NCBI RefSeq assembly: GCF_000830985.1
Contig: NZ_CP007151.1
Span: 2,480,001 to 2,544,000 of the forward strand
Origin: Marinobacter similis
GTDB lineage: Bacteria; Pseudomonadota; Gammaproteobacteria; Pseudomonadales; Oleiphilaceae
Length of the DNA: 64,000 nucleotides
Reading direction: 5' to 3'
Part shown: in pieces, positions 8,811 to 19,404 of the stretch
How the letters are laid out: each line of letters starts with the position of its first letter
How positions within the stretch are numbered: position 1 is the first letter of the stretch
Notes under the pieces: model-generated
Databases searched by the model: none
What the model was told of the DNA's origin: nothing
What the model saw: the letters and a program-made list of their open reading frames with translations, nothing else
Position numbers and translations under genes: made by a program

Positions 8811-11773
8811 TCATGACCTTTCGTTCTGGCTGACGGTGGTGGTGCCGGTTTCCGGCTCGTAGGCGGGTAGCCTCAAGCGTACACAGGTGCCGGTGCCAGT
8901 GTCCGGGTTAGCCGGACTGTCCACCTGGATGTTGCCGTAATGTTCTTCCACGATACTGTACACCAATGACAGGCCCAGGCCGGTGCCTTTGTTCGGGGCT
9001 TTGGTGGTATAGAAGGGTTCGAACACGTGATCAAGCTGATCGGCCGGTATGCCGGAGCCTCATCGACGACCTCGATGATAGCGGAGTAGCCATCGCCGTT
9101 TCCACTGACCCGGACCGAGCCGCCCGTGGGTGAGGCATCCCGGGCATTGGCTAGCAGGTTAATAAATACTTGTACGAGGCGTTGTTCATCGCCGAGCACC
9201 TGAAGATTTGGCGGGCAGTCGTTTACAAAGTGCACCCCCATGCCCTTGTCGCTCAGCGACAGCAGATTTATGGACTCATCCACGCACCGGTGAATGGTCA
9301 CCGGCTCATAGCGGTTCGCATGAGCACGGTTGCCGGTGCGGGCGAAATTCATCAGTGATTGCAGGATGGTGGAAATCCGCCGGGTTTGCTGCTGAATCTG
9401 GTCGGCGGTATCGAGGATGTCCGGGTTGTCTGTTTCCAGGCGCAGATTCTGCGCCAGTGAGGAGATGCCAGTCACCGGGTTGCCGATCTCATGGGCAACT
9501 CCGGCGGCTAGCCGGCCCACCGAGGCCAGTCGCTCGCTGTGCATCAGCTCGTCTTCCAGCTGCCGGGTCTCGGTCTGGTCTTCCACCAGGATGATGCTGC
9601 CGCCCTCGGTATGATCCGGCCCGCTCAGGGCTGCCTTGTGCAGGTTCAGCCAGTGGGGTTTGCCACGCAGGTCCAGCCGATGTTTGTAGCGATGCAGTTC
9701 GTCGCCATTATGGAAGTCGTCCAGCAGAATGTGCCAATGCTCGGGCAGGGCCATCAGGCGTGCGCCGACAACATCGTCGGCGGTGATGCCGGTCAGGCTT
9801 TCCATGGTGTGGTTCCACATCAGTATTTCGCCGTCCTCGCCCACCGAACAGGCCGGGATCGGCAGATTCTGCAGAGTCTGACGGTAATGGCGGCGCAGAT
9901 TGTCCAGCTCGCCGGCAAGCCCGGTCAGCTGGTTCTGGTATTCCCCGAGTGCTCGCTCGACATAACGGATGTCCTGGCCGGTGCCGCCCCGTGTCATGGG
10001 TTTGAAGCCCAGGTGCCGTTTTACCATGTCCCGGGCAACTGATGGCCCAAGCAGGCCAGACAGGTTGACCTCAATCTGATCCCGCAGTCGCCGCAGCTGG
10101 TAAGGGCGGTACTCCAGCTTCGGCAGTTTCAGTTGCGCCAGTGCGCGTTCAACTTCCCGTTTGGCCACGCCCCGGCCCAGAGGTTCGGCCAGTTGTTTGG
10201 CGAATTCGGTGGAGGACGCGGCCAGCAGCTCCCGACGTTGGGGGCGGGAGAGGGCGCCCAGCGAGCAGGCCTGGGCCGCGCTGTTTTCTTCGTTGCTGCT
10301 GGTGCTGACCATGGATATCAGCGCGAATACCGCGACATTGGCGGTCAGACTGATGAAGGTAAAGATGTGCCAGTTGCTGTAGTCCGGCACCAGCGGCGCA
10401 TCAAACAGGGCGAGTAGATTTGCGGTGTGCGCAAAGGGCAGCACCAGGGTGACGATCCAGATGGCAAGCCCGACCAACAGACCGGCGATCAGGCCCCGGC
10501 GATTGCCTTCGGGCCAGTAGATCACTCCAAGGGCGCCGGGCAGCAGCTGCAGAACACCGGACAGGGAAATAATCCCCAGAATGGACAAATCCAGGTTCTT
10601 GCCCAGGGTTTCATGGAACAGCAGGGCCAGGAAAATAATGCCGGCGATCAGCATGCGCTTGATGCCCTGCAGCCAGCGGTAGATATCGCCCTGGTCCCGA
10701 GGGGTTTTTAGCGGCAACACCACGTGGTTGAGCACCATCCCGGCCAGGGCCAGGGTGCTGACGATCATCAGGCCGCTGGCGGCCGACAACCCGGCGATGT
10801 ACATCATCAGGGTTAGTCCCGGGCTGTCGAGGCTCTGGGCTACGCCGATGGCGTAGAAGCTCGGGCCCGTGGTTACCGCCAGCGCCTGGCCACCCCACAG
10901 AATCAGCGGAACCGGTAGGCCGATTAACAGCAGGTACAGCGGCAGCCCCCAGCTGGCTTTGGCCAGCGCCTTGGGTGACGGGTTCTCGCTGAATGTCATG
11001 TGGTACATGTGCGGCAGTACCAGGGCCCCGGCAAACGACATCAGCATCAGCGCTCGCCAGCTGCCATCGTCCACGCTCAGGGTCATGGTGGTGGCCGGCG
11101 AGCTGTTGCTGAGCAGCCAGCCTTCGAGGCCGTCCATGCCGCCGAAGACGCCAAACAGGATAACCCCGCCCAATACCAGCATGGCCACCAGCTTGACCAG
11201 GGAGTCGAAGGCGATGGCCAGGACCAGGCCCTGATGATTGTCGGACTTCTGGTCACGTCGGGCACCAAACAGCATGGCAAACAGTACCACCGTGATACTG
11301 AACATCACGCTAATGGCCCGGGGCGAGGTGTCCGGAGCAAGAATGCTGGCTGAGGTGGTAACCGCCTGAATCTGCATGCTGAGCAGGGCCAGGATGGCGC
11401 CGCCGGAGCACAGGGTGACCAGGGTGCCGGCCCACTGGCTGCGATATCGATAAGCGAAGAGGTCGGCCAGCGAGGTGAGCTGGTAGGCGCGGCCGATACG
11501 CAATACCGGGTTCAGCAGCACCGGCGCCAGCAGGAAGGCACCACTGATGCCGAGGTAATAGGCAAGAAAGCCGTAACCGGAATCCGCCGCCACGCCAACG
11601 GCGGCATAAACCGCCCAGATACCGGCGTAGACGCCCAGGCTCAGGGTGTAGACCAGCGGATGTCTGACCCAATGCCGGAGCAGGGTGCCCTTCTCGGTTA
11701 CCCAGGCGATAGCAAACAGGATCACCAGGTAGAGCAGGCTGGCAGCGAGTAGGCTTGCGGCGCTAAAACTCAT
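8811..11773 (-). CDS. cbrA: Sensor histidine kinase CbrA with SSS transporter domain (frameshift near 9060)
   Basis: Membrane sensor of carbon/nitrogen status and partner of CbrB. The start at 11773 (MSFSAASLLAASLLYLVIL) matches CbrA; a longer upstream reading is unlikely because it would overlap cbrX. Roughly 1-500 is a sodium:solute symporter-like module with many membrane helices. A STAC-like stretch follows (about 520-620), then a PAS domain, the HisKA box GVAHEIGNPVTG with His761, and an HATPase domain. One missing G near 9060 breaks the ATPase domain at VVDE; the other frame continues SGIPADQL ... GTGLGLSLVYSIVEEH. About 987 residues when restored. In Pseudomonas this protein links histidine transport to signalling. 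Confidence 0.92.
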
Positions 11774-11939
11774 TGGGATCCCGTCGCCATTCCAGCCAGA
11801 AACCGATGGCAATAATGCCGGCCCAGATCAAATAGGGGCTATACCAGGCGTTACCCGGCGAGGTCCACCAATCGAGGATATTGGGAGAGAAGATGTAGAT
11901 GGCCAAAACCAACAGGAAGACCAGACGGTAGATATACAT
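11763..11939 (-). CDS. CbrX-like small membrane protein overlapping cbrA
   Basis: A 58-residue ORF (MYIYRLVFLLVLAIYIFSPN at the start, RRDPNEF at the end) with two hydrophobic segments at about 4-20 and 37-50. Its last 11 bases, ATGAGTTTTAG, contain the cbrA start codon, so cbrA translation is probably coupled to it. A short ORF of this size and position precedes cbrA in Pseudomonas putida (cbrX), where I recall coupling being reported. Whether the peptide itself has a function is not visible from the sequence. Confidence 0.75.
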   Translation of the reverse strand: MYIYRLVFLLVLAIYIFSPNILDWWTSPGNAWYSPYLIWAGIIAIGFWLEWRRDPNEF

Positions 11940-11989
11940 CAGGCATGCTATCCGCGCTGAGGTTTGTGAACCGCTTTATACCACGGGGT

Positions 11990-12862
11990 TCACCCGGATG
12001 TCAGGTGGATGGCCTCGCGCCGCCAGTGGCTGGTGCCCCAGTCCAGGATGCTGTCGACCGGGGCACCGGCGAGTGACGCCGGTGGCATCTGGCCCAATGC
12101 CACCAGGGCCTGGATCAGATTGTCGGCAGGCTTGTCGTCGTTCAGCGCCGGGGCGTGGGTCTGCTTGCTGAGCTTCTGGCCCTGTTCGTTGACGATGACC
12201 GGCACATGCAGCCAGCGGGGCGGGGTGGTGCCCAATGCCCGGTAAATCTGGGTTTGCTGGGCGGTCATGTCGAGCAGGTCCGAGCCCCGGACCACATCGG
12301 TAATGCCTTGGTCAATGTCGTCCACTACCACGGCTAACTGGTAGGCGTAAAAGCCTTCCTTTCGCAGTATGACCGGGTCGTCCAGTTCGGCGCTGACGGT
12401 TTGGCTCTGGGGGCCTAAAAGGAGGTCCTGCCAGTGATTGTGCTCATCGGTAAGCGCAAAGCGAACCGCCGATGGGCGATCGGTGGGGCCAGCCTGCCGA
12501 TCCCGGCAGCCATGGGGGTGGCGGCCGCTGTGTTGTTGGAGCTCCTTGCGGGAGCACACGCACCGATAGGCATCGCCGGTGGTCATCAACAGATCGATGG
12601 CTGCCTGATAGGCCTCGTGGCGGCGGGACTGGAAACGTACGGGCTCGTCGGAAAACAAGCCGTGGGCTTCAAGGCTGTTCAGGATCTGGCCGGTGGCTTC
12701 GGCGGGCTCCCGGAGTGGGTCCAGATCTTCGATACGAACCAGCCATTGGCCGTTGTGGCTGCGGGCCTCCAGGTAACTGGCAAGGGCCGCGACCAGAGAG
12801 CCAAAATGCAAAGGGCCTGTGGGTGAGGGCGCGAATCGGCCCCGGTAACGAGCTATGGTCAT
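11990..12862 (-). CDS. gluQ: Glutamyl-Q tRNA(Asp) synthetase
   Basis: Paralogue of the glutamyl-tRNA synthetase catalytic domain, lacking the anticodon-binding domain, that glutamylates queuosine at position 34 of tRNA-Asp. It is 290 residues and intact. Class I signatures are visible: FAPSPTGPLHFGSLVAAL (HIGH equivalent), RIEDLDPLREP and QKLSKQTHAP (KMSKS equivalent). The cysteines of CVCSRKEL and HGCRD fit the zinc site. It sits between dksA and the cbr operon, the usual dksA-gluQ pairing. Confidence 0.95.
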   Translation of the reverse strand: MTIARYRGRFAPSPTGPLHFGSLVAALASYLEARSHNGQWLVRIEDLDPLREPAEATGQILNSLEAHGLFSDEPVRFQSRRHEAYQAAIDLLMTTGDAYRCVCSRKELQQHSGRHPHGCRDRQAGPTDRPSAVRFALTDEHNHWQDLLLGPQSQTVSAELDDPVILRKEGFYAYQLAVVVDDIDQGITDVVRGSDLLDMTAQQTQIYRALGTTPPRWLHVPVIVNEQGQKLSKQTHAPALNDDKPADNLIQALVALGQMPPASLAGAPVDSILDWGTSHWRREAIHLTSG

Positions 12863-12922
12863 GATGGGTCAGTCAGCCGGCGGCTTTTGAAAAGCACGGC
12901 CGGCTGCTGCGGGTAAGCTGAC

Positions 12923-13363
12923 TCAGATGCCAGTCTGGCGCTCGCGAATTTCAGCGAGGGTTTTGCAGTCAATGCACAGGGTCGCTGTCGGCCGTGCTTC
13001 CAGGCGACGGATGCCGATTTCGACACCGCACTGATCGCAGAAGCCGTAATCGTCTTTGTCGATGCGATCAATGGTCTTGTCGATTTTCTTGATCAATTTA
13101 CGCTCGCGATCACGGGTCCGCAGTTCCAGGCTGAATTCCTCTTCCTGGGTTGCGCGATCACTGGGATCGGCGTAATTTGCGGCGTCTTCTTGCATGTGGT
13201 GCATGGTGCGGTCCACTTCTTCCATCAGCTCCTGTTTCCATTGCAGCAGCAGATTTTTGAAGTGCTCCAGCATTTCAGCACTCATGTACTCTTCACCCTT
13301 CTTCATTTCGTAAGGGGTGAAGTTAGTAAAACGTTCGCGTGGTTGTTCTGCAGTGTTTGCCAT
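12923..13363 (-). CDS. dksA: RNA polymerase-binding transcription factor DksA
   Basis: Binds the RNA polymerase secondary channel and works with ppGpp to tune rRNA and amino-acid promoters. It is 146 residues and intact. The long coiled coil ends in the tip motif ADPSDRATQEEE with its two acidic residues. The C-terminal zinc finger is FCDQCG plus CIDC. It is divergent from sfsA (179-base spacer) and followed by gluQ after 60 bases, as in Pseudomonas. Confidence 0.97.
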   Translation of the reverse strand: MANTAEQPRERFTNFTPYEMKKGEEYMSAEMLEHFKNLLLQWKQELMEEVDRTMHHMQEDAANYADPSDRATQEEEFSLELRTRDRERKLIKKIDKTIDRIDKDDYGFCDQCGVEIGIRRLEARPTATLCIDCKTLAEIRERQTGI

Positions 13364-13542
13364 TGAACCCGGCCTCTTGTTTGTACTTCACAAGAACGCT
13401 TTGCTTCCCACCGCTTGAGCCCCCGTGGCTGAGCGGTTTAACCCTGGATGAAGCATTCGTCCTGAAACGGGAATTTGCGGAAAATAGCAGATAAGTCACG
13501 GGGGTGCCAGCCTTGTGATACCGACTTTTGAATGGAGACCAC

Positions 13543-14273
13543 ATGAACTTTCCCGAACCCCTGGTCGAGGGGCGCCTGATTCGCCGGTATAAACGCTTCC
13601 TGGCGGACGTGCGCCTGCCGGACGGAAGCGAGGTAACCGCCCACTGTCCGAACACCGGTTCCATGCTGGGCTGCCAGCCGAGGATGCCCGGGTTTGGCTG
13701 AGCCGAAGCGACAATCCCAAGCGCAAACTGCCCTATACCTGGGAGCTGGTGGAGACCTCGCCGGGCAGGCTGGCCTGCATTAACACCGCGCGTCCAAACG
13801 CCCAGGCCCGAGCCGCAGTCGAGAGTGGTGTGGCGGTGGAATTGGCGGGCTACGCTGGCTGCCGGGCGGAAGTGAAGTACGGCGACGAAAAGAGTCGTAT
13901 CGATCTCCTGCTGACCGGTCACGACCATCAGCCAGACGCCTGGGTGGAGGTGAAAAACGTCACCCTGGCGGAAACTGATCAGGGCTTCTTCCCCGATGCG
14001 GTCACTACTCGAGGTCAGAAACACCTGCGGGAGCTGATGGCCCAGGTGGCCCGGGGAGACCGGGCGGTGTTGTTCTTTGTGGTGAACCACACCGGCATTC
14101 AGACCGTGCGCCCAGCCGATCACATTGATCCGACCTATGGGCGGTTACTGCGGGAAGCCTGTGATGCCGGGGTTGAGGTGATTGCCTACCGAGCCGGCCT
14201 GGCCACCGATAGCGGCGATCCTTCCGGAAAGATGACGCTGACCGAATCAGTGCCGGTTATTCTGGAAGTCTGA
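13543..14273 (+). CDS. sfsA: Sugar fermentation stimulation protein SfsA (frameshift near 13682)
   Basis: DNA-binding protein of uncertain physiological role with a nuclease-like fold. The ATG at 13543 follows a GGAGA Shine-Dalgarno and begins [22 protein letters not shown]. The first frame reads to [12 protein letters not shown] and stops early; one missing G near 13682 restores [21 protein letters not shown]. The remainder includes EVKNVTLAE and [16 protein letters not shown], the conserved SfsA signatures. Restored length is about 243 residues, normal for the family. The 3' end overlaps the convergent Rieske gene by 17 bases. Confidence 0.92.
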
Positions 14274-14637
14274 TCTGAATGGTACCGCCCTCGATCCGAA
14301 GATCGAGAGCGGCCAGGGCGTCGCCCTGGCAGGGGCCCGCGATGCACTCGCCGGTGCCCGGTTTAAAAAGGGCGCCGTGGGTGGAGCACTGAATGAACAG
14401 ATTGTCGGCATCCATGAACTTGCCGGGCATCCAGTTCAATTCAATGCCCAGGTGCGGGCATTGATTAACGTAGGCCTGGGGTTGGCCATCGTGCAATAAC
14501 AGGAAGCCGGTAAGCGGCATGGCTCCCGGTTCCGCGGCTTGCTGCTGAATGCGAAACTCCAGGGGTTGTCCCGCCTGGAGCTCATCCTGCAGGCAAACGG
14601 TTTGCCACTGGCCACTGTCTGGTGCCGTTGTCGCCAA
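14257..14637 (-). CDS. Rieske [2Fe-2S] domain protein
   Basis: A 126-residue soluble protein made of one Rieske domain. The cluster ligands are CPHLG near residue 60 and CSTHG about 22 residues later, which is the C-x-H ... C-x-x-H pattern. It has no signal peptide or oxygenase partner nearby. It resembles small cytosolic ferredoxin-like Rieske proteins (nitrite reductase small-subunit type). The electron-transfer partner is unknown. It lies between sfsA and a kinase gene on the same strand as the latter. Confidence 0.85.
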   Translation of the reverse strand: MATTAPDSGQWQTVCLQDELQAGQPLEFRIQQQAAEPGAMPLTGFLLLHDGQPQAYVNQCPHLGIELNWMPGKFMDADNLFIQCSTHGALFKPGTGECIAGPCQGDALAALDLRIEGGTIQIRLPE

Positions 14638-14664
14638 GGTGTTCCTCCCGGTTCTGGGTGCGTA

Positions 14665-16240
14665 TCAGCGCGGGGGTAGGCCGAAATGCTGGCGGATCCG
14701 GTCGGCGACCGCCTCGGCCACATGTTCCTGTTCCGTCTGCAAATGAATGGTATGGCTGCGCTCTTCCGGCGTTAAGGCTCGTACCAGGTCTGCTGCTCGT
14801 CCAGCAGCTCTTCAGTGGCTTCCGAGGCATCTCCGCTACGATTCCGAATCCATTCCCGGCGCAATTCCTCGGGTGCATCGCAGTGCAGCAGCGCGAAAGG
14901 CACCGCTAGGTGCTCGGCGACGTCGGCAAACAGCGAACGCTCACGCTCCTTCAGACACGCCGCATCCACCACTACCGGCATGCCTGCCGCCAGCAGCTGA
15001 CCGGCCAATGTCGCCAGTCGCTGGTAGGTTTGCTCGTTGGCTTCCTCAGTGTAGAGGTTGCCGCCGGTGGGTGACTTGCTGCTCTCCAGCGGCGCGAGCC
15101 CATGCATGCGTTTGCGCTCAACGTCGGAACGCAGCCGGATCAGCCGAGGTCACCCGCCATCGCCGAGCAGACAAAGGATTTGCCACTGGCTGACAGGCCG
15201 GTTGAGGCCAGCAGGTAAGGGTTGGGGATAATGCTGTAGTCTTCCGCCAGCTGGGCATAGTCGCGGTAACGCTGATGCAGGCTCGCCTTCTCATCGTCGC
15301 TGAGGGCGGGATTGCCCAGGGTGAACAGGGCGATCTTCGCGCGAACCATGGCCCGGTAGGCCTTGTACAGCGGCAGCAGGGGCAGGGCTTCGAAATCGTC
15401 CCGATACTCCAGGTAGGTGTTCAGGACCAGGTTCGCCAGCGCCTCTTCCTGCCGGGATTCAAGATCCATGAGCAGGAACGCGAGATCGTTGATGACATCG
15501 ATCCAGCGGAATGGCTCATTGAACTCGATGCAGTCGAAGACCGTGACCTTGCCGTCATAGCTGGTGATGTTGGCTAGGTGCAGGTCGCCGTGGCATTCCC
15601 GCACCAGTCCCTTGGCACGGCGCTCGGCGATCAGCTCACGGTGGCGCTCAAAGGTGGTTTCGGTCCAGGCCTCGAGGTTGTCGAGCTGGGCCAGCAGGGC
15701 TTTATCGTCAATCATCGGCCGGATCTGGTCGAAGTTCTCCTGCATGGCCGCGTACACAGCTTCCGGCGTCCCTAGCGGCTTGTCATCAGGCACCGGCGGC
15801 AACTGTTCGTGGAAGCCTGCAACCTGCCGGGCCAGATCAGTCAGGGCCTCGGGTGCCAGCTCACCCTGTTCCTGCAGGCGATCAAACAGCTGATCTTGGC
15901 TGAACTGACGCATTTTGATCACGTATTCGAAGGCTTCGCCGGAGCCACCCAGTACAGGCTGTTCGGGGCTGCCGGTGATGGGCAGAACTTCCAGGTACAG
16001 GGGCTCGGCCAGACGGCGGTTCAGGCGCAGCTCTTCTTCGCAAAAATGCTTGCGGCGGGCCAGTGTCGAGAAGTCCAGGAAGCCGAAATCCATGGGTTTC
16101 TTGATCTTGTAGGCGAACTCACCGGTCAGGATGACCTGGGAAATGTGAGTTTCGATGACGTGAAATTCATGAACCGGGTGCGGGTACAGGTCGGGATTTT
16201 GCATTGCCTGAACCAGCGTGCCTGGGGAAGTCTCGCTCAC
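14665..16240 (-). CDS. Phosphotransferase/P-loop bifunctional protein (two frameshifts)
   Basis: Two-domain protein of about 524 residues once repaired. The N-terminal 340 residues resemble aminoglycoside phosphotransferase-type kinases, with the catalytic loop RECHGDLHLANI and metal-binding VFDCIEF. The C-terminal part starts with the P-loop GLSASGKS and resembles small nucleotide kinases. Breaks occur near 15147 (after AGDLG) and near 14781 (after QQTWYEP), each repaired by one base. The third segment then reads LTPEERSHTIHLQTEQEHVA and ends LPPR at 14665. The family is annotated as a bifunctional phosphotransferase/ATP-binding protein; its substrate is unknown. Confidence 0.8.
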
Positions 16241-16289
16241 AGTGTGCTCCTAAAATGCTATGGATAGTGCTCTGGATCCCGCTCCGGAC

Positions 16290-16310
16290 AGCGCTTTGAA
16301 AGCGCTTTGA
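16290..16310. promoter_or_regulatory. LacI-type operator-like palindrome
   Basis: AGCGCTTTGAAAGCGCT (16290-16306) is a perfect inverted repeat about a central G. Overlapping it, TGAAAGCGCTTTGA (16297-16310) is one base from the classic LacI-family operator TGAAAGCGCTTTCA. It lies in the divergent spacer between the kinase gene (start 16240) and mrcB (start 16431). No regulator gene of this family is nearby, so the assignment is tentative. Confidence 0.4.
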
Positions 16311-16430
16311 GAGTGTGTTGAGAGAGCCCTGAACCTATTGAATTCTCTGGCCCTACTATAACGGGCGGATTACAGAAATAACACACAGTTGGCCTGCCTT
16401 TGGAGCGATCGCCTTCGGTATAATCGGCCC

Positions 16431-18760
16431 ATGAAAAAATCGACCCCTTCCTCCAAGCGCAATAGAAAAACACCCCGTAAATCATCAAGAAACGGTCGCC
16501 GCCCGTGGTTCTGGCGATTTGTCTTTCGGGCCAGTGCCATCGGCCTGGTCCTGCTGGCGGGGTGGACGGTCTACCTCGATGCGGTCATAACCTCGCGTTT
16601 CGAGGGCCGCCGCTTTGAAGTGCCGTCCCGGGTCTATGCCCGCCCTCTGGAACTTTATGACGGCGCCAGCATCAGCGCCAGCGCCCTGGAGCGGGAGCTG
16701 GAGTTGTCTGGGTTCCGTAAGGGCGATGGTTCGCGGGCCGGTACCTATCAGCGCAGCGGCGGGCGTTTTGTCATCAGCACCCGCGGCTTCCAGTTCCCGG
16801 ATGGAGAAGAGCCCCGGCGCCGGCTGGCACTCACCGTCTACCGGGATCGGGTCGAGAAGTTCTCAGTGCTGAGCGGCGAGGCTTCACCCATCGTCCGGCT
16901 GGAGCCGGCACAGATCGGTGGTATCTACCCATCCCACAAGGAAGACCGGATTCTGGTGCAGCTGGAGGAGGTGCCGGCCCTGCTGCCGACCACCCTGATG
17001 GCGGTCGAGGATCGTAACTTTTTTGATCACGCCGGGATCGCGCCGCTGTCCATTGCCCGGGCGATGCTCGCCAACATTCGCGCGGGCGAGATTGTCCAGG
17101 GCGGCAGCACCCTGACCCAGCAGCTGGTCAAAAACTTCTTCCTGACCCGGGACCAGACTCTGGTGCGCAAGGGCAACGAAGCCTGATGTCGCTGCTGCTG
17201 GAGCTGCACTACGAGAAAGGCGACATCCTTGAGACCTACCTGAACGAGGTGTACCTGGGGCAGGCGGGAACGCGCAGCATCAATGGCTTTGGCCTGGCCA
17301 GTCAGTTCTATTTCGGGGAATCCCTGCGTGACCTGCAGGAGCATCAGATCGCCCTGCTGGTGGGCATGGTTAAGGGGCCCAGTTACTACAACCCTCGCCG
17401 GCACCCGGAGCGTGCAACCGCGCGCCGCAACCTGGTGCTGTCAGAGATGGAAGAGGCTGGCCTGATCGATTCGGTACGGGCCGCAAAGGCCAGGGGCAAG
17501 CCTCTTGGCGTCAGTGCCCGTCCGTCATACTCGGAGAACCGGTACCCGGCTTATATCGATCTGGTTCGCCGGCACCTGGCCCGGGATTATCGGGAAGAGG
17601 ATCTGCGCAGCGAAGGCCTGCGAATCTTCACCACCCTGAACCCGGCCATTCAGAACGCGGCCGAGTATGCGGTGACCGACACCCTGGGCCGGCTGGCCAG
17701 TGGCGAGACCGGCGAGGCGCTGGAGGCCGCCATGGTGGTCACCGCAAAAGACAGCGGTGAGGTGCTGGCCTTGGTGGGAGGTCGCGATCCGCAATACGCC
17801 GGCTTCAATCGGGCGCTGGATGCCAATCGTCCCATTGGCTCCCTGATCAAGCCGTTCATCTATCTGGCTGCCCTGGAGCAGCCCGAGCGGTACACCTTGA
17901 TTACCCCGGTGCTGGACAAATCCTTCACCTTGGAATTTGACGACGGCCGCCGTTGGCAGCCGAAAAACTATGATAAGACCGAGCGCGGGGAGGTGCCCCT
18001 GCACGAGGCCCTGTCGCACTCCTACAATTTGCCTGCGGTGCGGGTCGGATTGGATATCGGGGTGGATGTGGTCAAGGACACACTGCAGGCGTTCGGCGTA
18101 ACGTCCTCGATCTCCGAGTACCCGTCCATGCTGCTGGGCTCGATAACCATGAACCCGGTCACCGTGGCGCAGATGTACCAGGGCCTGGCGACGTCCGGCT
18201 TCAACACGCCGCTGCGCACCATTCGCGAAGTGACCGATGCTGGCGGGGAAGCGCTGTCCCGCTACAGCCTGGAAGTGGACCAGGTTGCCGATCCGGCCGC
18301 CGTGCATCTGGTGCAATACGCCATGCAGGAAACCATGCAGGAAGGTACCGGCAAGTCCGCCTATTACACGGTGCCCGAGGAACTGACGCTGGCGGGCAAA
18401 ACCGGCACCACCGACGACGGCCGGGATTCCTGGTTTGCCGGCTTCAGTGGGGATTTGCTGGCGGTGTCCTGGGTCGGCCGGGACGATAACGGCCCGACGT
18501 CGCTCACCGGCGCCAGTGGCGCACTGCCGGTCTGGTCCCGGTTCATGGCCCAGGTGCCACAGCACAGCTTCTCGCCGGTGGTACCGGATGGCGTCCAGTA
18601 CCAGTGGGTGAACGCCGAGCGCCAGGCGCTCACCAAGGAACATTGCAACGGTGCACGGCTGGTGCCGCTGATTTCCGGCAGCGAACCCACCCAGACGGTG
18701 TCCTGTTCTGGTAACCTGCAGCGGCAAATTAAAGGCTGGTTTGAGGGACTGTTCCGATGA
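16431..18760 (+). CDS. mrcB: Penicillin-binding protein 1B (frameshift near 17184)
   Basis: Bifunctional peptidoglycan glycosyltransferase/transpeptidase anchored by one N-terminal membrane helix (about 30-48) after a basic cytoplasmic tail. The glycosyltransferase domain has AVEDRNFFDHAG and GGSTLTQQLVKNFFL. The transpeptidase has the SxxK serine in RPIGSLIKPF, an SYN motif and KTGTT. The frame breaks at KGNEA and resumes LMSLLLELHYEKGDILETY when one C is restored near 17184, giving about 776 residues. The ATG has no Shine-Dalgarno, and a TATAAT lies only 6 bases upstream, hinting at a leaderless transcript. It is followed by an LpoP-like gene. Confidence 0.92.
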
Positions 18761-19332
18761 ATACGCGTTTTCTGATTTATTCCGCCACGGCGGCGGCGTT
18801 CCTGGGCCTGGCGGGCTGCGCGTCCGCACCGGGAGAATCCATCTATGTGCCGGCTGGCGGCAGCAGGGCCGAGGCGCCGGAGCCACCCAAAGCCAGCAGC
18901 AAAGAGGACGAGCCGCGGGTTTGGCGCAAGAGCGAGCAGCCGGAAGTGTCTGAACCGGTCGAGCCGGCCCCGCGCAGCAGTTCGCCCAGCTATCGGGATG
19001 CCGGCGACAGCCTGTCACCGGCGGCCATCAGCCTGATCCGGGAAGCAGATAACCTGCTGGCCCAGGGCGATGCCCCGGCGGCCATCGCCCGGCTGGAACG
19101 GGCCCAGCGCATCGCACCGCGCTCGGCCGAGGTGTATTTCAAACTCTCGGAAGCCTACGTTGCCAGCAATCAGCTGGGTACGGCGGAGCAGTTCACCTTG
19201 AAGGGGTTGTCCCTGGCGGGCAGCGATGCACGCCTGCAGCGTTCGGGCTGGTTGTTGCTGGCGGATATTCGCCGGGCCCGGGGCAATGTGGCGGGGGCGG
19301 ATCAGGCTGAGGCGCGTGCCGCTAATCTGTGA
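18757..19332 (+). CDS. TPR lipoprotein, probable LpoP-type activator of PBP1B
   Basis: It is 191 residues with a signal peptide ending in the lipobox LAGC (Cys at about 21), so it should be an outer-membrane lipoprotein. A proline- and acid-rich linker (about 30-85) leads to a C-terminal tetratricopeptide-like region (ADNLLAQGDAPAAIARLERA, then VYFKLSEAYVASNQ). The start overlaps the mrcB stop (ATGA). In Pseudomonas aeruginosa a TPR lipoprotein encoded next to PBP1b, LpoP, is its required activator. The same architecture and overlap here support the same role by inference. Confidence 0.8.
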   Translation: MNTRFLIYSATAAAFLGLAGCASAPGESIYVPAGGSRAEAPEPPKASSKEDEPRVWRKSEQPEVSEPVEPAPRSSSPSYRDAGDSLSPAAISLIREADNLLAQGDAPAAIARLERAQRIAPRSAEVYFKLSEAYVASNQLGTAEQFTLKGLSLAGSDARLQRSGWLLLADIRRARGNVAGADQAEARAANL

Positions 19333-19352
19333 GTCTCGAAAGTGCAAATAAG

Positions 19353-19383
19353 AAAAACCCCGCTTAAGAGCGGGGTTTTTTTG
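19353..19383. terminator. Bidirectional intrinsic terminator
   Basis: AAAAACCCCGC-ttaaga-GCGGGGTTTTTT forms a GC-rich stem flanked by A and T runs. It serves the lpoP-like gene (+, ends 19332) and the convergent DUF4382 gene (-, ends 19405). Confidence 0.92.
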
Positions 19384-19404
19384 TGCCAAGCGAACTGTCC
19401 ATAC

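Noticed and set aside
13418..13445. tRNA-like stretch GTGGCTGAGCGGTTTAA in the dksA-sfsA spacer
   Set aside because: It resembles the D-arm of serine/leucine tRNAs, but no acceptor stem, anticodon arm or T-arm follows at the right distances.
17525..19018. A 497-codon open frame antisense to mrcB and the lpoP-like gene
   Set aside because: It mirrors a well-supported coding region in GC-rich DNA; its translation is low-complexity and matches no family. The similar long antisense frame at 53883-55325 is rejected for the same reason.
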